Below are positions 32,540-38,709 of a DNA stretch of 38,709 bases, piece after piece. Below the pieces are notes generated by a model. That model was not told the DNA's origin. It saw nothing but the letters and a program-made list of their open reading frames with translations, and did not search any database. This DNA is from DASQHY01 sp035602605 (GTDB lineage: Bacteria; Acidobacteriota; Terriglobia; Acidiferrales; UBA7541), in the NCBI GenBank assembly GCA_035602605.1, contig DATNLZ010000135.1, positions 1 to 38,709 on the forward strand. The letters run 5' to 3'. The translations under genes were made by a program, and so were the position numbers. Numbering within the stretch: position 1 is the stretch's first letter; each line of letters begins with the position of its first letter.

Positions 32540-35500
32540 TCATTGACAACCGGTGTGTGTTGCTAACGTATTTGTGGTTATCACAGACGCCGCGGCCCCA
32601 AATCCTCCACTTACGTACGGTGGTGTCACTGAGAGTTGCCATATGCCGTTCCCATAAGAAACCTGGAAACCAAAGTTCGCGTTTGAGTAGCCGACGTTCA
32701 CGGAGAGGGTAGTGAAGGGCCCTCTCAACTGCTGTCCTGATGCCGCATTCGAAATGTAGACGTTGGGACCTGCTCCCGCGTAACCACCAATGGTGAAAAC
32801 GGTCTTCGCATCCTGTGTTGGGCTGCCAGCTACGTGAGATCCTGCGTAAGCGGCGGCACCTCCGCTGGCAAACCCCCCGCCGGACCATCCTGACGTTAAG
32901 CCACCGGCCTTGTTATGAAACAAACCGCCACCGAGCCCTGCCGTCGCAGAAACCCCCGCGGCCCCCACTCCGGCATCAAAATTTCCTCCGAGACCGATCC
33001 CAATGCCTCCAGAACCAAAGCCATTAGCGCACGTTCCCTGCCGCAGAGCTTTCGGCTCGACCTTCGGCTCGACCTTCGGTTTGACCTTCGGCCCTTCGTC
33101 CTTCCCCTCCTTCGGCTCTCTCTCCCATTCGCCGCTGATCAGGCGGTTGCTGCATGTGGGATTCCCAAAGGGAAAGTAGAGAATCAAAGTGGTACACCAA
33201 AAACCTTCGATTGGGGGCGGTTGGCGCGGTGGGGGCTGTGGGAGCGGTGGCCCCAAGATAAGGCCCAGAGGATCGACGAAATTCGTAGGATTGTTCATGA
33301 CGTAGGCGTAGGCGTTCCAGGATTGAGGATTAGAGGTGTCCGCAGCGTCTATGCCGAGAGCGTCGGGGGAGTTAAAGCGAGCGAGACGATTGATGTCGTA
33401 GCGCATCATGGCATAGTCGTTGCCGGATTCGTTATCGCGTTCGTAGGTGGTGAATTTCCATTTCGAGGCCGTACCGGTTTCGTACCAGACCTCGCCAAAA
33501 GGAAAATAACCGACGGTGCGAGTGACGGCGCCGGTCACATCAGTGGAAACGCGCGTGGAAAGATGGTCCGGGTGATGGTACGTCGTTGTTGTGCCCTCAA
33601 TGGTCGCGACAAGCTGCGAGCCGGAATAAATATATTCGCGCGACGGAGTGCTCACGGCAGCCCCGTTGTCATATTCGGCGATGACTTTGCTACCGGAGAA
33701 GACATAAACGGTGTTGGCAGTGACACCTCCGGCTGCTACTCGTTTTACGCGCAGACCATTACCGTCATATGTATAACTGCCGGACGCAAATCCACTCGCG
33801 GTAGAGATGATATGGTTTGCGGCATCGTAAGTGAGCGTGTTCTGGGCGTCGTTGGTCATGTTCCCAGCAGCGTCGTAGGCGTACGGGGACGGCAGATGAT
33901 TCGTGGTGGGTATGGCCGCTTGGTTGAAAGCGACGGGTGCTGATTGTGATTCGCGGTTGCCGTAGCGGTCGTACCCTTCAGTGATTGTTGACCACTGCGC
34001 ATTCGAGGCTGTCTTCAAACGGGCCAAGGCGTCGTACGTATAGCTCGTGGTTCGGGACTGATTGACAGTATCCTGGATGCACTGAATCTGCCCATTGTTC
34101 CCCGCAGCGCCGCCTGCGCAGTTCGTGGCGTCCTGCTTGTACCAGTAATTGAGACTGAACAGGGTCTGCACAGCGTTGGCGTAACCGAGGCCGGTCATTT
34201 GCAGTCGATCAGGTGAATAGCCGAAGGTTGCCGCGACACCGTCGCCGGAATTGAAGCCGGTGACTTGCTGAGCCACATTGTAGCCAAACCCCTTGGCGTA
34301 ATAGTTCGTGGGTGCGCAATCCGCGGCCGTTGGAGCGATGGCACAAAGACGGCCTACAGCATCATACCGCTGCTGCACCACTCGCAGCGAAGGATAAGTG
34401 ATCGAGGTAGGCTCGCCGGACAGATTATAAGCATATTGCGTAGTGTAAGTCGTTCCCGAGATAACCTTGTCCAGCCTAGTAGTGCGGCCGAAAGGGTCAT
34501 AACTGTAGTTCTCGGACCCAGCTCCGTCGGTCATCGTGAGCAGACGCCCATTGTTGTTCTGCGCAGAGTCAGTGCCGTACGTCAGAATCACCGTCGGAGT
34601 TGCTGGCACACTCGTCCCTGTCACATCGTAGCTGGTCTGCTTGAGGCGGTTCAGAGTGTCGTAACTGTAATTCGTTTTCACGCCACGCGCGTCCGTGCGC
34701 TTGGTCACGAGGGTGTAGAAAACTGGATCGTATTCATAGCTGACTTGACCCGCTTCAGGGGTTGTGGCGTTCGCGAGTCGGCTCAGCGCATCGTAGTTGT
34801 AGGTGCGCAGCTGAGCACCCTGAGTGACGCCGGTGAGATTATCGAACACGTCGTAAGCGTAGTCGGTTTCATAGTTGAGTGTGCCGGGATCTTCGAAGAT
34901 CTTCGTCAAGTGACCGATGGCGTCCAACTGCGACTTCTTCTGCTTGCCCGCTGGGTCGGTTACTGTGGCGGTATTCGTCGCATAAGAATAGGTGGCGTTA
35001 TTGGACGTGGATGATCCGTCCGGCGGTATAATTTTCAGCGGACGTCCCAAGGCGTCAAAGCGCGTCTCACTCCAATATTGAGCGGTGCTGTTATGCGGGT
35101 TGCTCACTTTGTAAGCCCTTCCGACGGGGTCGTACTGACTTTCCGTGATCGAGAAGCTGGTCTGTGAGGAATCCGCCAACGTAGTCTTGATCGCCCTTCC
35201 CAGTTGATCGTAGGCCGAAAGTTGCTTGAGGACGTTCGTGTCCTGAATCGGGGTGGTGACTACTACGGTGCGCGCCGTGTCGTCATAGCTGTAGGTGATT
35301 TGCGCGTTGTCCGGACGCGTGATGCTCGTCAGTCGATTCATGTGTCCCGGATCGCTGTAAGAAGAAGAGCTGACCTTGCCGTTTTCGTCCGTGGACGTGG
35401 CCACCTGGCCGGTGTAGGCGTTGTAGGTCGCGCTGGTGATGAGCTGGTTTCCCAAAGGCCCCCGCTTCACCGAATCTGGGTATGCGTAGTTCGTCGCCGT

Positions 35501-37252
35501 GGAATAGATCCACTGTACTTGCTGGCAACAGTTCATGTCGGCCACCACCGTGTTCCCGAAGAAGTCATAGGAAATATGCTGGGCGATACCCCCCGCCGGA
35601 GTTATCGGATCGGTGTACTTCGTTACCGTCGTGGGATTCCCGCGTGCGTAAAACGTGCAGCTGTAACTGTCGTCGTGCTGCGGCACGAGCAACGGGCATG
35701 AGGTGTTGCTGTACGTGGGTTCATCGTAAACGATATCTGTGCGTGACTTAACGCTTGCCGAATCCCGAATAATGGTCTGCGTCAGGCGATTACGAATATT
35801 GCGATCTGTGTAAGCAGCGGTCGCCAGGTACGTGTTCGTCGTACGTCTAACCGGAACGGTGCCTCCCCAATCAAATTCGCGAAGGTCGAGCAAGTTTCCG
35901 AACGTGTCAAAATCGGTCTCTGTCTTGGCCTGAGTTGCTCCATCTTCGAGAATGACTGTATTACTGGCGGGCGTTCCGTTGGTCGCCCAGAGAGTATTAA
36001 TCGTGCGCTTCAGGTTCGCCGGAACCTCGGCGCCCTGGTAAATCCTCTGGCTAGTTACTTGTGCACTGCTGAAGGTAAATACTGTTTCGTTCCGGGCTGT
36101 GTCGTAGGGAAGTTGCGGAGCCTTAACTTTGGTGGTTGAAGCGGCCAAATCGCGCGTAAAGTCCCGCGTGGCCGAGGTCGTTCCATCATTAATGGTCTTG
36201 GTTATGCTCGTGACCGTTCCATCGGCGCAGTTGATCCCATAAGGCGCTGTGGTCGGGTACGTGTATTGGTAGAAGCCGCTCGTGGGCAGAGTGACCTGCT
36301 GCAGGCGTCCGGTGACGATGGGCGGGTTTGGGGGCTGCGGTTGTGTCACACCCGGCGTCAGCTCGTAGCCGAACACATAAGTCTTATTATTCGGAAGGTC
36401 AAGCTGATATGGCAGACTGACCAGTGGCAAAGTACCGGAGACGTTATAGTCTGTGACACCTTGACAAGCAAAATTCGTTTGAACAGTGAAGTCTTTAAAC
36501 CTGAGCGTGTATTTCTGATCTGTCCCGTTCGTATCCAAATAGTGATACTCAATGTTGGGGGCGACTGTGACGATCCTGAGGGCGGTGTGGCCTGCCGTGT
36601 CTTTCCAATCCGTCTCGGTACTGCTGAGAACGACATTGCTGATGAAATTGCCATTCGTGTCTTCCAAACCGCGAGAGATGCCAGAGCGAGACTGCACTAG
36701 CGGCGCGTCTGGGCTGACTATGTTGATGTAGTATCCACTTGCGTCAGTCGCGTAGCCCGTTGACGTACCGGAGGTGGTCGTTAGGCCTGTGCAGGCGTCG
36801 TAGACCGATCTATAGGTAACGGTAAAGCTGTGAGGTGTGCCAGCCACATCGGTGTGGGCATAGTTGGACCAGGAATCCGTATCTTTATAATCGTAATAAT
36901 CGATGGAACATCTGTGGAGCACTGAGGTGTGGCTAAAGGTGTAGGAGATGGCTCCGATGGGTGATGTCGCCTTCCATCCCCAGATCGCGGTTCCCGCCGG
37001 ATTAGTCACAGATGTCCAAGCGAATCCGATGTTTTGCCAAAGCAAGCTATCGTAGACGATCGAGAAGTTGAAACCGATTCCGCGGCCGGCAGTCGACACT
37101 ATCGGTATCGCAAGATTTACGTTTAGGTTCTGACGATTGACCGCGTCAAAGCCGCCTTCGTCAAACGAACCGTAAGGCGGGAACCCAGTCGTCTGTGCGA
37201 ACGACGATACAGCGAACAGAGAGAACGCTAACGAGAGCAGTGCACGGCGCAT
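32540..37252 (-). CDS. RHS/YD-repeat protein, full length, with Gly-rich C-terminal domain
   Basis: A 1570-residue exported protein, start fixed by AGGAGGAGG directly upstream of the ATG and by a signal peptide (MRRALLSLAFSLFAVSSFAQ). Residues about 25-420 are an N-terminal beta-rich region (NRQNLNVNLAIPIVSTAGRGIGFNFSIVYDS). About 560-1230 consist of YD repeats (YSYDDTARTV, NYDALSRLANATTPEAGQVSYEYD, YSYDTLNRLKQTSYD, YTYDALARLKTASN). The RHS core follows at about 1240-1330 (VGYFPFGEVWYETG, RYDINRLARFNSPDALG, WNAYAYVMNNPTNFVDPLGL). The tail of ~240 residues has a Pro-rich linker, a KVKPKVEPKVEPK repeat encoded by a 12-bp microrepeat near 33055-33090, and a Gly/Ala/Ser-rich domain. The shell probably encloses the tail. 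The tail is not one of the toxin families I know. It is the middle gene of a three-gene operon. Confidence 0.9.
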   Translation of the reverse strand: MRRALLSLAFSLFAVSSFAQTTGFPPYGSFDEGGFDAVNRQNLNVNLAIPIVSTAGRGIGFNFSIVYDSLLWQNIGFAWTSVTNPAGTAIWGWKATSPIGAISYTFSHTSVLHRCSIDYYDYKDTDSWSNYAHTDVAGTPHSFTVTYRSVYDACTGLTTTSGTSTGYATDASGYYINIVSPDAPLVQSRSGISRGLEDTNGNFISNVVLSSTETDWKDTAGHTALRIVTVAPNIEYHYLDTNGTDQKYTLRFKDFTVQTNFACQGVTDYNVSGTLPLVSLPYQLDLPNNKTYVFGYELTPGVTQPQPPNPPIVTGRLQQVTLPTSGFYQYTYPTTAPYGINCADGTVTSITKTINDGTTSATRDFTRDLAASTTKVKAPQLPYDTARNETVFTFSSAQVTSQRIYQGAEVPANLKRTINTLWATNGTPASNTVILEDGATQAKTETDFDTFGNLLDLREFDWGGTVPVRRTTNTYLATAAYTDRNIRNRLTQTIIRDSASVKSRTDIVYDEPTYSNTSCPLLVPQHDDSYSCTFYARGNPTTVTKYTDPITPAGGIAQHISYDFFGNTVVADMNCCQQVQWIYSTATNYAYPDSVKRGPLGNQLITSATYNAYTGQVATSTDENGKVSSSSYSDPGHMNRLTSITRPDNAQITYSYDDTARTVVVTTPIQDTNVLKQLSAYDQLGRAIKTTLADSSQTSFSITESQYDPVGRAYKVSNPHNSTAQYWSETRFDALGRPLKIIPPDGSSTSNNATYSYATNTATVTDPAGKQKKSQLDAIGHLTKIFEDPGTLNYETDYAYDVFDNLTGVTQGAQLRTYNYDALSRLANATTPEAGQVSYEYDPVFYTLVTKRTDARGVKTNYSYDTLNRLKQTSYDVTGTSVPATPTVILTYGTDSAQNNNGRLLTMTDGAGSENYSYDPFGRTTRLDKVISGTTYTTQYAYNLSGEPTSITYPSLRVVQQRYDAVGRLCAIAPTAADCAPTNYYAKGFGYNVAQQVTGFNSGDGVAATFGYSPDRLQMTGLGYANAVQTLFSLNYWYKQDATNCAGGAAGNNGQIQCIQDTVNQSRTTSYTYDALARLKTASNAQWSTITEGYDRYGNRESQSAPVAFNQAAIPTTNHLPSPYAYDAAGNMTNDAQNTLTYDAANHIISTASGFASGSYTYDGNGLRVKRVAAGGVTANTVYVFSGSKVIAEYDNGAAVSTPSREYIYSGSQLVATIEGTTTTYHHPDHLSTRVSTDVTGAVTRTVGYFPFGEVWYETGTASKWKFTTYERDNESGNDYAMMRYDINRLARFNSPDALGIDAADTSNPQSWNAYAYVMNNPTNFVDPLGLILGPPLPQPPPRQPPPIEGFWCTTLILYFPFGNPTCSNRLISGEWEREPKEGKDEGPKVKPKVEPKVEPKALRQGTCANGFGSGGIGIGLGGNFDAGVGAAGVSATAGLGGGLFHNKAGGLTSGWSGGGFASGGAAAYAGSHVAGSPTQDAKTVFTIGGYAGAGPNVYISNAASGQQLRGPFTTLSVNVGYSNANFGFQVSYGNGIWQLSVTPPYVSGGFGAAASVITTNTLATHTGCQ

Positions 37253-37263
37253 GATTCCTCCTC

Positions 37264-38055
37264 CTACTGAACAGGAAAATCAGCGTCCCGCAAGCCAGTA
37301 TTGAAGGTGACTCCGGTGATGGTTATCGTCACCCAGGGCGTTCCGTTAAGCGACTTCGAGATTCGGAATGGATATAACGCGCCACTCAGATTGCGGTAGT
37401 CCGAGTAATTGATCTCCAGAGGGATTCGCGGCGCCGCACCCCGAGCTTCGCGCCGCTCGGACGATAGCCTGCGCGGCAAACTCGTCACAGCGTCGATCCA
37501 CACGTCTTTGGTGGAAAACTCGGCGAGGTGCGCGAGCCTCGGCTGCGAAGCAGGAAAGGTCTGCCAGAATCGGATATGGTGGGCCGGGACTCCGCTGATG
37601 GTTTCCAGCGCCATGTACTGAAGAGCGGTCTGCGTGTTGTTCAATGCTCCCGCGAAGACCGGCAGAGCGAAGTCCGGGCATTGGCTGGTTACAACCAGCT
37701 CCTTCTGCAGCACTCTCGTCGAGGTGCCTTCGATCTCACTGGCCTCTCCCCGCGAATAGTTCACCGACCGATTCGTGTATTGGCTTTGAATCTGTTCTGA
37801 AGTCTGGTCAGAGCCGCGCGTCAGGATGCGGATTGTGCCGGTTTCCGTCCGCGAACCAGCCACGAGCGTCACCGTTCCCGTCGCAACTGAATCTGATGGC
37901 ACGCTTCCGCCCATTGCTGCGATGGATTGAGTCAGCACAGTGATGGCCTGCGGATCGCGCTGCGGCGTTGATGCCGGTGGCGGTTGCTGAGCGGTGGCCG
38001 AGAACGTGATCGTAAGAAAAGCGAGTAGGACTAGGGCCGGGCGTGAAAGGCTCAT
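37264..38055 (-). CDS. Secreted LolA/LppX-like protein upstream of RHS gene
   Basis: A 263-residue exported protein with a signal peptide (MSLSRPALVLLAFLTITFSATAQ). The mature part opens AITVLTQSIAAMGG, then alternates beta-strands (GTVTLVAGSRTETGTIRILTRGSDQTSEQIQS ... KDVWIDAVTSLPRRLSSERREARG ... LEINYSDYRNLSGALYPFRISKSLNGTPWVTITITGVTFN). This is the pattern of the LolA/LppX half-barrel in its broadest sense: YSDYRxxxGxxxPFxI is common in bacterial outer-membrane-lipoprotein-sorting-like proteins. CGGAGGTG precedes the ATG. The RHS gene starts 11 bases after its stop, so the two are co-transcribed; a role in delivering or assembling the RHS protein in the envelope is inference. Confidence 0.65.
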   Translation of the reverse strand: MSLSRPALVLLAFLTITFSATAQQPPPASTPQRDPQAITVLTQSIAAMGGSVPSDSVATGTVTLVAGSRTETGTIRILTRGSDQTSEQIQSQYTNRSVNYSRGEASEIEGTSTRVLQKELVVTSQCPDFALPVFAGALNNTQTALQYMALETISGVPAHHIRFWQTFPASQPRLAHLAEFSTKDVWIDAVTSLPRRLSSERREARGAAPRIPLEINYSDYRNLSGALYPFRISKSLNGTPWVTITITGVTFNTGLRDADFPVQ

Positions 38056-38083
38056 GGCACCTCCGGTTGATGCGCGTGTAAGG

Positions 38084-38114
38084 CATATATCGCGTTGTTA
38101 TATAGATTGTCAAC
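38084..38114 (-). promoter_or_regulatory. Promoter candidate of the LolA-like/RHS operon
   Basis: On the minus strand TTGACA (38114-38109) is followed after 18-19 bases by TATATG/ATATAT (around 38090-38084), 28 bases before the start codon. It lies at the edge of a very AT-rich block (38097-38150). The spacing is slightly long, so this is a moderate call. Confidence 0.45.
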
Positions 38115-38282
38115 ATAAATATATTTTTAATAATATTCTATTTAATACCAGATCTCTTACGCTCCATCCGAGCTGATTCCGACAGAGCGATTCCCATGTC
38201 TTCAAACTTAGAATCGTTAGTAAATATGATCTGCGAGCAACATGCGACAATACCCGGCAATGTGCTCGCGCCTGCTCTGGCT

Positions 38283-38334
<52 letters not shown>

Positions 38335-38400
38335 TTATTTTCAATAGCTTATCTCGGACTCCTGGTATTTCATCCACAGCAGTGTAGATGATTTTGTAGA
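38335..38400 (+). repeat. tRNA-flank repeat shared with 18245-18275 and 31370-31433
   Basis: TTCAATAGCTTATCTCGGACTC at the start matches, in inverted orientation, the block beside the fragment at 18276; the following ATCCACAGCAGTGTAGAT and TTTTGTAGAC match the flank beside 31434. Read from the other strand it is open in one frame through the tRNA (IYTAVDE.P.VR.K.LK.MVGARGFEPPTPW), so it may preserve the end of an element-borne gene. Confidence 0.55.
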
Positions 38401-38404
38401 CGTG

Positions 38405-38530
38405 TGGCTGGCGAATTGTTAATTCGCGCATGATTCCTCGGGATTCCCCGTCCTGCTACGCATTATAAGAGTGCGCCCCTTCTGAGGTAAGTTTTGAGCG
38501 TTGGCCTCAAGAAGAAAGGAGCACCTGATA
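38405..38530 (+). other. IS110-family left end / putative bridge-RNA region
   Basis: The non-coding segment between the tRNA flank repeat and the IS110-family gene. It holds a perfect hairpin GCGAATT-GTT-AATTCGC (38411-38427), CGGG/CCCG near 38439-38450, and TTGAG/CTCAA (38494-38510). IS110-group elements encode a structured bridge RNA in this position, upstream of the recombinase. The exact element end is not determinable by eye. Placement is known for the family; presence of a functional RNA here is inference. Confidence 0.35.
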
Positions 38531-38709
38531 ATGGAAAGTACGAAATTTGTTGGCCTGGACGTGCACAGAGACGCGATCACGATCGCGGTGATGAATTCCG
38601 CTGGCAAGGTAATCATGGAGTCCATCATCGAAACGAAGGCGGTGACCATTCTGCAGTTTATCCAAGGGCTGCGCGGAGACGTGTATGTCACGTTTGAAGA
38701 AGGAACTTG
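38531..38709 (+). CDS. IS110-family transposase, N-terminal part (cut by window end)
   Basis: The first 59 residues of an IS110-family recombinase: MESTKFVGLDVHRDAITIAVMNSAGKV, where GLDVHRD contains the first catalytic aspartate of the RuvC-like DEDD domain, then IIETKAVTILQFIQGLRGDVYVTFEEG. AGGAG lies 9 bases before the ATG at 38531. The frame is open to the last base of the window. The element sits just beyond a tRNA-Pro 3'-half. Intactness cannot be judged from this window. Confidence 0.85.
   Translation, partial: MESTKFVGLDVHRDAITIAVMNSAGKVIMESIIETKAVTILQFIQGLRGDVYVTFEEGT

Noticed and set aside
32915..36700. Large plus-strand frames across the RHS gene
   Set aside because: Antisense to a continuous 1570-residue RHS reading frame with signal peptide and ribosome binding site.

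Overview
The window looks like a low-synteny, accessory-rich stretch of a moderately GC-rich Gram-negative chromosome, most likely an Acidobacteriota (Solibacter/Bryobacter-like) soil bacterium. That assignment is inference. It rests on an Oar-type TonB-dependent receptor with an N-terminal carboxypeptidase-regulatory-like domain, a membrane-anchored winged-helix regulator of the kind common in that phylum, secreted beta-propeller proteins, large RHS/YD-repeat proteins, and many decayed integrase-type transposases. No rRNA, complete tRNA or CRISPR array was found.

Layout. 1-2.2 kb: the tail of a Crp/Fnr regulator, decayed IS fragments, a small zinc-finger-like protein and a stand-alone RsbRD_N-like domain protein. 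2.4-9.2 kb: a nutrient-uptake locus with a TonB-dependent receptor, a Tat-exported pectate-lyase-like beta-helix protein and a divergent membrane-anchored regulator. Two inverted repeats with identical geometry (CGTTAG-N8-CTAACG) sit in front of these genes. 9.3-11.7 kb: an IS remnant fused into a truncated RHS gene, ending at a tRNA-Ala 3'-half. 12-17 kb: two tandemly duplicated secreted beta-propeller (lactonase-like) genes and a third secreted propeller-like gene. Two copies of a ~176-bp promoter/leader repeat precede the first and third of these. 17-21.3 kb: a second RHS remnant, a tRNA-Pro 3'-half and a large FAD-linked oxidoreductase.

21.3-28.6 kb is a defence/mobile-element island. It holds a C-terminally truncated type I methyltransferase (hsdM) spliced onto a DUF5343 gene, an adjoining Swt1-type HEPN gene with an intact RNxxxH RNase motif, a Pycsar-like operon (3-TM effector plus class III nucleotide cyclase), small conserved genes (DUF3892, a YdjM-like membrane protein and others) and an XRE/ImmA regulator-protease pair. 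29-31.2 kb: a secreted lipase-like hydrolase and a small membrane protein. 31.4-38.4 kb: a segment flanked by two inverted tRNA-Pro 3'-halves, carrying an operon of a secreted LolA-like protein, a 1570-residue RHS protein and a small membrane protein. The window ends inside an IS110-family transposase.

The most notable structural theme is the repeated tRNA 3'-half. One tRNA-Ala and three tRNA-Pro fragments occur, three of them followed by a homologous ~130-bp tail rich in short TTGTTGAA-like direct repeats. These look like attachment-site scars of one family of tRNA-targeting integrative elements. The best functional candidates for follow-up are the DUF5343/HEPN pair, the Pycsar-like operon with effector-first gene order, and the shared operator of the uptake locus.
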